A stretch of 64,000 bases of DNA, taken from Fasciola hepatica. Its lineage: Eukaryota > Platyhelminthes > Trematoda > Plagiorchiida > Fasciolidae. The notes below the pieces were generated by a model, which saw only the letters and a program-made list of their open reading frames with translations, was not told the DNA's origin and searched no databases. The position numbers and the translations under genes were made by a program. This document shows positions 11,310 to 23,499 of the stretch, one piece after another (position 1 is the stretch's first letter; each line of letters opens with the position of its first letter). The stretch covers positions 1,624,501 through 1,688,500 of the forward strand of contig CANUEZ040000165.1 of assembly GCA_948099385.1 (NCBI GenBank), written 5' to 3'.

Positions 11310-12803
11310 TCAAGACGTGGACCAACCGAGTAGCTGTTTGGTAAAACGCCTTTGTATGCTTTCTATCGCAACTCTGTCAAATTTTGTGATGTTAGAAAAT
11401 ATTATTGGACAGGATTCAAGCAAAGGCCTGACGTAGGGTTTGTAGATGCTGACGATACTGTCCCAGAGACGAAAAAAGCGTAAGAGAAGAGCTACACTTC
11501 TTCTAGCCTTGGCCGCTCGGATGGCGGTGTGCTCAGAAAAATTGGGGGAGCAGGAATAGTTGAGGCCCAAATCGCGTATGGTAGGTCGGCTGGCTATTGG
11601 AGACCCACCATGAGTTAAGGATCCAGGGGGTAATTAGAATTTGCAGGTTGGGGCCTCGCAATTATCGGTGGAAAAGCTCATCATCCAGGTGTGGCATCAG
11701 CGGTCAAGTGCAGAAAGGTCAGCGTAAACGTTTCAAAGAGTAGCAGTAGCACCATTGGAAAAGAAAGAGTGAAATATTTTCATATCGTCTGCAAACAAGA
11801 ATGGCGTGTCACTGTGTACTAGATCCAATGCGTCATTAATGTACATCAGAAATAGGAGAGGACCCGTTACACTGCCCTGGATAGCGCCGCTTGTAGCAGG
11901 TTTCGGCTTAGGAGCATGTCCATTGGTAAGGACCACTTGAGAACGATGATCGAGATGAGATTTCAGCCAAGAAAGCAGCCGGTCAGCAATGCCGAATGAA
12001 CTCAATTTGGAGATAAGATGCAGGTGTGGAACACGGTCAAAAGCCTTCGGCAGATCCGGATAGACAATTACTAATGCCTGCCAGCTATCAACAGCCTTAG
12101 TGACTAGGTTGAGGAAGTCAGGCTCACATGTGGCGCACGATATCGATTTGGGGAACCCGTGCTGCTTATCACTAAGAAGGTTTGAAGCGGGAAGCTGGGT
12201 AGTAGTGCCATCTTTGGCAGTCGTTTCCATTATTCTGGAAATGATAGGGGTATGGTTGATGGGACGGAAATTAGCGAGTTCGTGGACATGTCTGTTTTTG
12301 TGTCGTGGAATGATGACTGAACACTTCCAGTTCGACGGTAACAAAATAACTTTGAGTGACGAGGTGAATAAGTTTAGTAGTGGAAGTGGAAGGTCCGATC
12401 CACCGCTAAGGATTGCAGCTGGGGGCAACCCGTCTGGTCCACGATGGGCAGATGCTTTATAGCGTGAAATGAGCCTGGAAGTAACGTTTGCTTCAAAAGT
12501 TGGGGTAGATAAGGAAGAGCTGGTAATAGCCAGAGGATTTGAGGGGGCTATATCTGAGGCGGGGGCTTTGGAATTGACGAAATAAAGGTTAAAGGCCTCA
12601 GCTATATCAGGAGAGGAGATGGCCGAAGTTTCATTCGGTAACACAAGACAGTGGATCATAGTATCTGTTGCCGAATTTCTGGATTTATGTAGGAGTGCGG
12701 GTTTCAATGCTTTATTGGGATGCCTTAGGGCTTTGGCTTCTTGATGGCGGAGCTGCTTTTCCTTTAGGTCCCGGATAATATCAGTAAGGCGTGTTAGTCT
12801 CAT
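11310..12803 (-). pseudogene. LINE C copy 1 reverse transcriptase, decayed
   Basis: Frame 12,803-11,733 carries RT motifs in order: HRGPDGLPPAAI, WKCSVIIPRHKN, NFRPINHTPIISRIME, KQHGFPKSISCATC, DLPKAFDRVPHLHLISKL, SGAIQGSVTGPLLFLMYIND and the catalytic block FLFADDMKIF (FADD kept). A further block in the same frame at 11,570-11,310 is the thumb (NFSEHTAIRAAKARR, YVRPLLESCP, IESIQRRFTKQLLGW), which matches the thumb of the copy at 35-36 kb. Stops and shifts between them disable the enzyme. Confidence 0.85.
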
Positions 12804-13030
12804 GAGAAGAGAGAAGTCGTGGTTTTGGAGGTAAAGTCTTTGAATCTTAAGGTACTTTCATGGAGGGAGGCAAGTTTGGACTTCCTAAGGGAGGAGTTTG
12901 GGGCTATTGGGCTAAGCTTCAAGAGGCAGTTTTCCATGTTAAGGTAAAAGTGGTTACCAGCCTGTCAGGGGTCAGCCATTAGAAAAAAACTGCTCCAATC
13001 TTGGTTACGGATGAGATTGCGCAGAGGATT

Positions 13031-13600
13031 CTAATTTAAACGGAGGAAATTGTTGACTGGGGTCAGATAGTCTGATGGGTAAGGATGGAATGAAAGGTTA
13101 CCGGCCACTATCTTATGGTCGGTACTCGGAAATCTATCCACAACGGAAACCGAAAATTTGGAAACGTTGTGAGTGAATATAAGATTAAGGATGTTGGCGT
13201 TTCTAGTAGCGGTTTGAACGTGTAGCACCCAGCCCTCAATGCGAGTGTGGGAGACAAAGTCTATTGAGTTGGGATGTGCTGTGAGGTTTCTCCAGGATAT
13301 TTTAGGCCAGTTAAAATCACCGGCTATGATTTTCGCTGCCGAAGGTAGCAGTGAAAGGTAATCAAAGGCTTCAATCAAAGGAGTTAAGTCTGCAATAGTA
13401 AATGAGGTCTGTCGATAGACGCAACCAATGCGCATGACTACAGTTGAGAACCGAATTGTGAGCCATAGAGAATCCGGAATTGGATCGAGTTCGGTATGTC
13501 TAACGGGGATTACTAAGAGGGCGGGCTGTAAGTACACTAGGCACCCACCTCCGCGTCTGTCAGTCCTGTTTGTTCTAAAAACCTTGTATCCTTCAAGCAT
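13031..13600 (-). pseudogene. LINE C copy 1 AP-type endonuclease, partial
   Basis: A frame of about 189 codons with endonuclease motifs of non-LTR elements: TDRRGGGCLVYL, SLWLTIRF, GCVYRQTSF, KIIAGDFNWPKISW and PSTDHKIV (the SDH-type catalytic motif with T for S). It is the same domain as at 37.0-37.9 kb. It lacks the N-terminal strands and ends at a stop (VNNFLRLN) before the RT. Confidence 0.85.
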
Positions 13601-14098
13601 AATTTCGCTTGTGTGGGTGTGTTCGGTGAGCCAGGTTTCAGTAATAAAAATGACGTCAGGGCTGCATGTTACGACATAGTGTTTTAAGTGATGAAGCTTA
13701 TTTAAGATGGACCGCTAGTTAAACGAGATGAAGGATAACACACTCATGTGAAAGTGAGTGTATGGGTTAGGTAACGTGAAGAAGTTGTTGGTCAGAGAGA
13801 GTGCACGGTGAGGGGCATGAGTTGGAGCAATTACCGAAGAGGGGGAAAAGTGAGCTTTAGATGCCTCCCCGATGGCTTCAGAAGCATCAGCCGTGGACAA
13901 ACCGGAAATCAATTTTGGGTTATTACGAGGTGAAAGAGAAGACCCTAGACGAAGTAGTCCCGCTATTTGTCCTGATTCGTCGGGATTGTTCGGTGCTCCA
14001 GTGCAGTGACAGAATACGGGGTTATGAAAGATATTGGCTTTCCCATGTGACAACCTTGGTATTAGTTGGTGTTGTGTGGTAAGAGCAGGCCTCAGAGG

Positions 14099-15994
14099 CT
14101 AGGAACTGGGGGAGTGTGGGGTGGCTTTGCCGCTTGTTGATGCTGCTTGCCTGGACGGGAAAGAATAGGAATCGGTGGTTGGTACAGGGGGTACATGGAG
14201 GTTACTTTGGAAGAAGGCAGTGGTAATACGCAGTGTTGCGTAGTTGGCCTGCGGAGTTTGGTGCGCTACCGAAGGTGTGAACGACTGATAAGGCGCAGGT
14301 ATTGAAAAGTGGTTCATTAGGGCTAGAAGAGAGGAGAGATTGTGGGATTGTTTGCCAAAAGGTGGGGAAAATTTACTCGAAGGGGGTTTGTGGATGTATC
14401 CTGCGCGTAAAATGACTGTGGTGGGATAGGCCCTGGTGGAGCAAAGCGAAACTTTTGGTATGGTAAAGGAACTAGCGGGATGAACGGCGGAGGCACGAAG
14501 TTAGAAAAATGATGAGCTAGGCAGATGTAGTGTTGAATAACAGCTGTGAGGTGGTTTGCGAGCATTGTCTGTATAAATGCAAGTACAGCTGGGATTTGGT
14601 TGGGAGGGATCACGGTTTAAGAAACTATCTATTTTGGGAACAGAAATTGTTGGTCCCGGCATTAGTGATATCCGACCAGGGTATCTGTTCGCTTCTAATC
14701 TCTACAGGACCTTCGGGATGTAGCCTGGTGATATAAAACGCTCGTTGCCTAGTGAACTAAACGTTGGGGCCTTCAGTAGGGGTGGAGTGTGGGTTGCCGA
14801 ATTCTGGATTTGCGGCCATGGATTACCGTTGGTACCGACATTCTGCATTGGGGGCTGAGTGTTGATCGTTACCAACTTTCGGCCCATGGGCGATAAGCTA
14901 GATTGCAGCAATGAGGTTGTGTCCTTAGGTAAGCTACTTCTTGGCAGTTTGTTGGCGGGAGTATGCCCTGGAGGCTGACGGGTTTGATTCGAGCGAGAAT
15001 GACCTGGCAATGATATGGTGCGGTCCGGTCGATGGGTTTTAGTCGTGGCTATATGGTGTAGACAAGAAAGAACATACGTTGATTTATGTGTCGCCTTGGG
15101 AGAGTGACGCAAAGTTGTTGGGTCAGGGGGGCTACGCGATCTAGGTAGCTGTTTCTGATGCACAGATCTGAGCTTTCTGGCAAGACTCGGTGGATTCAAG
15201 TCCCAGGCATCTGCGACAATATTGACGAGCCTAGGGCGCTTGGAGACTGGTGGATTTGGAGGAGGTCTAGGCGTTGCGCCAAGGTCTACGTCAGACTGTT
15301 GTTTGCTGACAGACGTTAGTTTCATAGAGTAGGTTAAGTGTCTTTTGGGAGGATTCCTGCCTTAAATTTTGGGAGAGTTCAACTTGCTCAGCACTTTTCG
15401 TTGTAATGGCGTTTTGTCGGATGCTATTCGAACGTTTTTGTACGGCAAGTTAAAAGCTGTAACTGTAATAAACTCACTGGCTGTCGGTGAGTCCGGAAAT
15501 TGGAAAAGCAGGGGGCATTGGTGTCGTCGTGTCTGTTTTCGTAGTCTGCGGCAATGGTACATCACACGTTCCATGTTAGCAGCCTTCAGCAAGGTACTAC
15601 TCCCTATGTTGAGCAGGGCCCTATCGGGAATGGTAAACACAATGGCGTGACTCGAGTTTCGTATTCGTTTTGAAACCTCTGCAGATATGCTGTCAATAAC
15701 GTTACACGTGGCAACTAAGTCACAGTCTGTAGCTACCATAGATGGCTCGAGGATTTGAGCCAGTGGTGTCAGAATTCTGGTGGCTTTGTCAACAGCTTCA
15801 GTTTGCGATTCGAGTGAGCTAAGGTGTTGTAAGAGGCTGTCAATCTTGCTATTTGCGTCGTCATGGGTGATCGTTAATGAGACGGAGCATGACGTAGTGA
15901 ATGGGGGAAGTACGGCTACGCGTGACAAAATCTTACTGGCCGGTCTAATTTTTTTTTGAATTGCGCATTGTAAATGTAGCCTTTGGATAATCAA
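14099..15994 (-). pseudogene. LINE C copy 1 ORF1, broken
   Basis: Upstream of the endonuclease, three frames (15,994-15,362; 15,325-14,702; 14,317-14,099) share one phase, and 14,613-14,323 lies in another, which points to one ancestral ORF of about 630 codons with a stop near 15,362 and two shifts. The first part has an RNA-binding-like region (SHAIVFTIPDRALLN, HQCPLLFQFPDSP). The rest is rich in Pro, Ser, Thr and basic residues. I do not recognise a catalytic domain. Its position and strand make it ORF1, presumably a nucleic-acid chaperone. Confidence 0.55.
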
Positions 15995-16000
15995 CTAGTT

Positions 16001-17629
16001 TTGTTGAAAATTCAGCGACTGCATAGAGCCTGGATACGGAACGGAGCTGAAGTTCTATAGGAAGTCACCTAGGCCGCTTGTAAACGGGGTTGGCCAGGTG
16101 CTTCCACTGTATGGACGAAAGGGGGTTAGAGTTTTAGGCAAGGAGGAAACGATAACTGAAAAAGTTGATTTATCAAGCAATCGCTAGGTATTTTATAACG
16201 AGCTCACAAGGGGTGATTCGTGGTAGGTATAGATCTAGATTTCCTGGCAAGGGGTAGTGTTGATTTTTCGCGGTAATAGGTTACGGACCCACAGTGGCGT
16301 GTTGCAGTTATTGCTACGGACAATCTGACGCTTCAGGGTAAATAACTACTACTACTTTGTGCTACGTAAAAGCGGACGTAAAAGACGGAAAGAGGAAAAA
16401 ACGAGACAACCTGATACATACGTCGAGTTGACTTTGACTTGACCCTTTTGTAATTGGGCCATTCTTTACTCACGATCGGAACAACAGTTACACACCCTAC
16501 AAAATCCAAAATATTTGCGAATTTCCGCGGGTACCTGAGACAGTCTTGCCTGTCCTTCCAACAGTAACAAAAGTAGTATTTTACCTAACCAAGGCCAAGA
16601 CGCAGGCCCAAGGCATGATCGTAGAGTACAGTGGTGCACAGCAATGTGAGCTGTTCAAGAATTCACAATGTGAGTTTCGCTCAATTACAGTTTTCGTACA
16701 AAAAGCTGGGCAGTCTTTGGGCAAACAGAAGTGGAGATGATCAAAGTGGCATTTATGAATCTACTTCGAATTAAGGAAAACGGCGTTATGGATAGAAAGT
16801 CAAGGTTGAAAATGCAAATAAAAACAACAGTGAAGAAGGCCGAAGGTGCAGTGTATACAAGGAACAATGGGGCAGCTGGAGACAGCATCGGATATCACGG
16901 CGTGAGCATGAGGGAGAAGCAAGAATAATACAGAAAGTCTTATAGGGCGCCGAAAGTAGGCCGCGATGAAATCGGTAGTCTGGACTAAACCACACAAATC
17001 TACCGAGTTCCTTGTGAAGATCGATCAGCTGGGGAGTGGACGGAAGAGATCCAGAAATTGAGTCCGGTACTGTAGAAGAAGACGCGAAAGTTTACCAACT
17101 GGATATGTGATGGATCGTTGTCGGGGAACAGGGGAAATGTGTTGCCACAAGACACGTTTGCAATTAAATCCCACGTAGGGCAGTGAGATTGCAGTTTGAG
17201 ATGCAGCGGCACATAGGAAAGAGTGGTTCCAATAAATAATAACTGGTTGTGGATCAAGCCTGCGATATGAATGAAAGTGAGTCGGATATGATAACGTGAC
17301 TGGCATTTTTTGTGTAGGTAGTTGCCAATGCCACGTGGAGTTTCACGTGAGGGTGGTCTTAGGGGAAAAACTTCACGAGCGGTGCGGAGTACCTTTGAGC
17401 TGTTTAAATGGTGAAAGGCCGCAGAGCAGAGAATTTCGAAGAATCGTCGAAGAAACCGCTCTTCGGAGACAAAAGGCACTAAGAGCGCGAAAGATCAAAC
17501 ACACATAAGCGAAAAGGAGGGAAGAAAACAGCAAGGATCTGAAGAAAGCAGGAAAATTAGAAGAGTGTAGTAGTAAGCCTTCCTACATACGTCATAAAAG
17601 AACAGACAAACAGGTTCCGGTTGACTACA
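16001..17629. other. Unassigned, possibly LINE C 5' region
   Basis: Lies directly upstream of LINE C ORF1 and just before another LINE-like 3' end. It may be the 5' UTR of copy 1. The longest frame (17,479-17,000, -) has no recognisable motif. Confidence 0.3.
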
Positions 17630-18120
17630 TGTTGTTGTTGGTTTATTTCATAATGGTCTTGGTTGCCACCGGTTTCAGGTACATAACGATTAGGGTGGCA
17701 GGCAAAGGGGGCTAGGTTGGCGTCGATGGACGAAATTGGGACAAGAGTTTGAGAATGCAAAGGCGGGGGTCGACTTTCAGTCATTCTTTTTGGTACTGCA
17801 AGGCAGAACGAACCGAACCTTTTGGGTGGCGTAAGGGAGATGTATGCTGAGGCGGTGCAGGTTGTTGACTGAAGTCGGGAATCCACCCTCCGGTCCGGCG
17901 AGTTGATTATAATGGATTGTAACCCGGGTAATAACACTGTGGGCGCGGTGGCCATTGGCGTTAGGTAATCCATATAGCGTCGTCCAACTTGAGTAAAGGT
18001 TTGAACTGTGGACATCCAAGTTGGGGGTAGCCTAACCCGATCTACCAAGTCGGTAAATCTGTACGGCAGTCTTGGGGTAAAACCCAGTTGGCTGATGACT
18101 ACCCAGGTAACCAGCATGAT
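17630..18120 (-). mobile_element. Possible LINE C-related 3' end
   Basis: Bases 17,633-17,655 read (GTT)n followed by GGTTTATTTC, which resembles the terminal motif of LINE C at 1,765, 3,467 and 32,998. The sequence beyond it does not clearly match the other copies, so this may be a related subfamily. The upper limit is arbitrary. Confidence 0.35.
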
Positions 18121-21100
18121 CTGAAATAGAGCGGGAGTAAGTCAGTTTAAAGGGTTTTCCAGCCGATGGTTTTGACTAAGGTTTCAATAGAAATCAGACA
18201 ATGATAATTTTTATAAGTGACGGCCAAAGGACAGATCTGTGGAAGATTAACGAGAGGAGGCAACGTAGTAGTTTTCTAGGGTAGCTGATTTATGATGGAG
18301 TCTTAAAGGAGATGTTAAGATGGGACATAAGGAGAATGAGAAACGGTTTATTTGGAAGGAGGTGAACGATAGGGGGGCACACTCGAGGACCAATTATAGG
18401 GGGAATAGGATCACAATAGATAACGGAGTAGAATAGAAAAATTTACAGCAGTCTGGTTTTTGTACCAGTTGCTGTTAAGGATAGAAAAAGAGTGAAAAGA
18501 AAATATTCGGAGTTTGGATGGGGTAATCTTCATGTGGATGAGAACGTGTCGGTCTTTCTTGGGGGTCAGCAGAAACCAGAAGCAAGCGGAAGCCAAGCAT
18601 AATGGGATCCCAACGTACCATGAGCATATGAGCAGACCGGAGGGTATTCGTTACCAAAAAATGGTAATACTCAAGGTAAGATTCGGGTATACAGAAAACA
18701 AGAAAAGAGGTAAAGAGACAGCTCATTTAGAGCCTGAGACAAGAGAATCAATTGAAGCTGATAATCTACCAACAAAAGAAAAAGCAGTTTCTTCAAGGCA
18801 GGCCAGTGTCAGGAATCATTTTGGTCTTGTGCTTGGGTCACCACTGTAGCAGGCAGTTCACAGCTGACTTTGTACAGCATTATTATTGCCTGAGCTCGAG
18901 GGGAATTCGGAGAAATAGGGCAGTCGGAAGTAACTCACAAAAGAGTTTTCATAATGTTCCTCTATATGGCAACCAGGGCCGGCGGGGTTTTGCCCACAGT
19001 TGTGAACCCCAGGCGTATCAATGCCGGGGTGCCGTCAAAGCAGAGATCACGTAATTCAACTATCCAACTTGTGCAACGACTATTGCACAGGACATGGCCA
19101 AGCCAGTTAATGGTTTTGCAGGGGACCTGAAAGGGATGAAGCTGAAAAAGACGGAGTCGGCAAGCATATAAGTGGAGCTCGAAAGGCGTGCTGTCACCCC
19201 GCACAGGTTCAGACAGAAAGACCGAGGGCTATCTCAAGTGTTTGGGGTCTCTCTCGTGCAGGTTCGGGCCTAAGCTGTTATCAAAAGTTCGTCTGTTAGT
19301 AGTGAGGGCGGGCAGCTTCGGCCCAGAACCTTAGTCAGAAGAGTAATTTTCTGTTTTTTACAGAACAACCTGGAAGAAATTTACATCGCAAGGTTTACTT
19401 CCTATTTCTCTTTGACCCGGCCTCCTTTACACAAGGCCCATTGGATCCGAGGCAGACAGGACTGCTTGACTCTTCTTAATCTGAGATTGCCACAGACTGG
19501 ACTCCAAAACCTTCGGAGACGATGTGGCCTCAAGCTGTGAAAGAAGAAGGCCGAGGATGGACAGAACTCTCAGACAATGGCAGCATTCCTGGGGCTACCA
19601 CTTATCAGCTTGCTTCTGCCAGTAACAGTGTGAGGGAGTTCCAGTGTAAACAGAGTCACCTGGTGATTACAATGCTGGTTTTGATATCCAGGGCAAATTC
19701 ACAGGCATGACAACTTCCGTGAAAAGTACCACCATGGACTTTGCGGGGGTTAGCCACCAGCCAGCGCTGCAGCGGTGGATGAGTGGCGCGGGTATATCGG
19801 TGAGTGTCGGCCCAAGGTGCAAGCTGGAGGTAAGAACTGGCGGACTGTAAAGATCTTCGGATTCAGTATACCGAAAAATGATAAACGAAGGAGAGGAATG
19901 GTTCTGCAGAAATTGGGTTATAGGTTACGACGAGACAACAGTTACCGAATTCTGTATACCAAACATGAAGTGGTCCAACCATTCACATATCTTTACTACG
20001 AACATCACCATTCCTGATAATTTCCTGGAGGGATCATTCACCCACTGGGCAATTAGTATTTCATCACTCCATTTACCTTAACTAAACCATCCTCTTACCT
20101 GCCAACAATATCGAAAGTCACGCGGCGGCCCTCTCTCCAGCTCTTGACCTGCGTGACACCAGCTCTCAATTCCATTTTATCCCTCTGCAACTCCGGTTAT
20201 TCGGTTGTTTGCCTTTTCTGACGGTCGCGTTGGTAATGAATTATCCAACACCAAGGATATCAATCGTTCGATTGCTTCCTCAGTATCCTGTTCAGATTTT
20301 CTTCGGCATACATATCTATGCAACCACACGCAAGTCCTGACAGTCTCCCATATGAACTACTCTTATATGACTCCAAGAGTCCACTATTTTTCTATCTCCC
20401 GCACCCACTTCTTACCAACCTTTGGTGCTCCCATGTCATTCACCAGCGAACTCAGGCAAATCCGTAACTGCATCACGTTTCACCCATCCATGGACCCCCG
20501 TCGCTGTTCTACCAGGTTACCATGGTCGGAAGCCTGCGCCACAATCCATTGAGCGCTTTTTCCATAACTTTGGCTGGAAGTCAACCATCCATAGTCCAGG
20601 TCAAAGTTAATTTCTTTTTCTCCCCAAAGTGTAAGGCTGAACTTTCAGCGTCATAACCAGTCAATCAATCCTCCGTGCTTTTTGATGGTTTCAGTAATGC
20701 ATTACTTCCGGTCGATTCGGTCGGATATCCAACAAATATATCATCTTTAGGCCCATTTCGTTATAAGTCTGTATTCTTCATACTTTACTCTCGGGGTCTT
20801 CCCAGATAAACCTATAGTTGAACATTATTACACCCACCTTTCAATTGTTGCCACTTCAATCAATTTTCGGCCATCGAGCGTCCACACCGAATGTCACTCC
20901 GAAGGCGATTTTTCTAACCCTTTGCTGAAGATGAGCTGAATATATGTCAGATTGCTGACCGTTCGATTGTTTCCTGGTGCCCCATATCAGGCTTCTATTA
21001 GCATGTCTCGTTATGCGATCATCTGTTTATCTTGGCAGTATCACTTATGCGTTATTCCTATATGGCCTCACAGGACCACAGTATATCAACTCCCCAGCCT

Positions 21101-22869
21101 ACTGTGTTATCATCTAGTGCTCAATAATTAACCTAAAACAAACCCTCTACTTGAGTCGGATTTCGTTCCGTGTCAACTTTCTTTACTCTATCTCACCAAA
21201 TTTCCAGGTTTGGGCACCCACGTAAGCCTTACTGTGAGCTTGTCTTCCACGACCCTTTCGCTGGATGCTAAGTAATCATTTTGTGGCAAATCAGACTTTC
21301 TGTCTCATTTACGCAATTTCTGTCCCGAGAGACCACCTCGCAACTCCTTCAATATTATATTTCCACTATCTCCCGTGTTATTAGAACTATCGATCCAAGT
21401 GCGAACGCGTCAGCACCAATAATTTCCCCATTTTTTTGTCAGTGCTCTTTCGGAAATTCCTTTGTCAGTGTACTCTTCTCTGTGACTTTGTGTCGATACT
21501 CTCCGGAGTCCCGCGCGATTTTGTTCCATCCCTTCTTTACTTGATTGCTTATCCCGACCACGAAGCCCATTTCCTTCACTACTGTGCGATGGGCATATCT
21601 GACCTTCACATTTAACTTTTGTCGGGCATTCATTTATGCAACTGCTGAAACCTCTTCGCTCTTTTGTGCTACATGCACCCAACTGAACATCCAGGAGTTT
21701 TTTGTGACCCCACCTGTGCCATATGATTGTGCAACCAAACAAGCTTCGGGTGTCTTCAAAATAGACCATTATTACCATCATAACTTCTTGATCAACAGAT
21801 GGTGAGTATAACGTCGAAAAGTACAGCGCTGTATGATGAACAAACTGATGTTGGGGGACCATCTCCAAACCACGAGCCTCTGGCACAATGATGAGTCGAA
21901 CCAGGTAATTTCCAGCGGATCTTTCGGCAAGATTTTTAAATATGAGTTAGGTTATCCATAGGCAAATTAGAGAGTAATATGGCAAGTTCTGGTGGGGAAG
22001 AGAAGTAAAGTGAATAGACGAATATCGAAAGCAGAGAGGTAAAGGCCATGCGATGGCTATAGAAAAGAAGACGGAAGAACTGGCAAAACTAGAAAGGTAG
22101 TGGCCTCCAGATTCCGCAAACCGGATGAAGATCTGACTTGGAATTGCCTGGACTAAAGATAAAACCGCTCTTTAAGAAATTGTGGAACAAAAGAGGCAGA
22201 ATATTAGGGTATGAAAAAGAAAGTGCCGTCAAAACTGGGGGTTGAGTTCAGTTGCCGAGACACTTCGAGTAAAAGTTCTAACACTAGTCTTGACGAAGTA
22301 TGCCAGGAGGGTCTTAGGAGCCTAAATGGAAAAATCGCATGGGAGTGAAAAACCAAGTGAATGGATGGGTACCGTGGAAGTAGAGGCAACGATCAAGCTA
22401 TGACAATGGAACACGAGAAAATCGGGTGTTCAAAAAATGGAGTTCGACAGTCGTTAGAAACCTAACTTAACTTCAAAATCCTCTTCTTCACTTATGTAAG
22501 TAACTATAAGCTGGATTATATTTTGTTAGGAGAAGGGTTAGCCTAAATGAGTCTTAGACGTCTTAAATGGCCTAAAAGAACCTAATTTTTCCATAAAGCC
22601 AGGCGCATGACCAGAAAAATGTGGATCTGACAGCAAACCCAGAAATGAGAACGGTAACTGTGTTGTCTCACAGTCTTAAGGAATACTGTGAATTTGTTAG
22701 GCATAAGGATTATGGTGCTGATACGATGATTCTACTTGCAACCTCACCGGGAATAATATGAGGTTTAGCTTTATGCCTCTAAGCAAATGCGGGTCTGGAT
22801 ACAAATGTTCGCTGCGTTGGCTATAGTTATTCTGGGTGTAAAAACCGATTACCTACTTTCTCGTTAGCC
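18121..22869. other. Unassigned region of about 4.7 kb
   Basis: I find no protein family here. Open frames reach 158 codons (21,886-21,410, -) but lack motifs. A splice-acceptor-like TTCTGTTTTTTACAG ends at 19,367 and a donor-like GAGGTAAG is at about 19,832. The frame between them is interrupted, so I do not call an exon. Strand-asymmetric purine-rich and pyrimidine-rich blocks suggest decayed LINE UTRs in both orientations. Confidence 0.35.
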
Positions 22870-23210
22870 TTTGAACACTTTCAGTGGGCGCTCTATCCAA
22901 CGGGTGCTAGTTAGAGTGGATTATGGAACACTATTCCAGTAGGAGATTAAAGTGAGTCTTACGGGCATTGAGTTTGCTTTCCGGAAGGCGGGATGTTCTG
23001 TGAAGTAAGTCTTTGAGCCTTCTAGCCTTCTGGCCTTCGCAATTTGAGTGACAGAGTGTTCTGATAAATCGGAAGTGGCTGAATACCACGAATATGAATC
23101 CCGTACCGGAAAGGCTGTTGGAAACTGAGTAGCCGTCAATATTGAGCCTACCCGGGCGAATATGGCTTTTCTTAGCAGAAAATTGCATTGTTAAACTATT
23201 CACCAAGATC
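22870..23210 (-). pseudogene. LINE C RT thumb fragment
   Basis: On the minus strand two overlapping frames give LSEHSVTQIAKARRL and RLPESKLNARKTH. Together they match the thumb region seen at 11.3-11.6 kb and 35.6 kb (FSEQTDTQIARSRRL, RLRESKLSVYTTHVRP). One frameshift near 23,030 separates them. It directly adjoins the decayed Bel/Pao to the right. Confidence 0.7.
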
Positions 23211-23499
23211 CGAGTGTTATTGGATGTAGTAGTATATCACTGAGTCCATAATCGTCTGAGCCTTGAGTAGTATCACCAGAAGTTTTACCTCCTGAAGCTG
23301 ATTGGAGTAGTTCATTCGTCCACCAACACCGCCCCTGGATCCAGCTTCAATGGCCTCTTGTTCATTGGAGATCTGTCAGTGCCCATGTCATCATTCCCGT
23401 CTCGTAACCTTCTCAGCTCTCTACCATAATCCTTGGTCTGCACAATGAGAATAACACTCCTCCACTTCAAAGCCGTGCTACTGCCTCTCACGACCGCAA

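Larger units (their letters stand above)
8530..16000 (-). mobile_element. LINE C copy 1 (CR1/Jockey-like), decayed, 3' tail missing
   Basis: A long LINE on the minus strand. From high to low coordinate it holds ORF1-like frames (15,994-14,099), AP endonuclease (about 13,600-13,031), reverse transcriptase (12,803-11,733) and thumb (11,570-11,310), then a long 3' UTR down to 8,530. The 3' UTR shares blocks with other copies: 8,535-8,850 with 2,060-2,390, and 10,260-10,440 with 34,480-34,660 (CCGTGCGC, GACACCCAACCTGAAA, CATCGTTGCAGACG). The terminal repeat and last 300 bp are absent; a short TA repeat lies at the low end. Frame changes and stops show it is dead. The 5' limit near 16.0 kb is approximate. 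Confidence 0.75.

Noticed and set aside
21410..21886. 158-codon minus-strand frame as a gene
   Set aside because: Non-repetitive composition but no recognisable domain, no good start context and no neighbouring exons. Likely chance.
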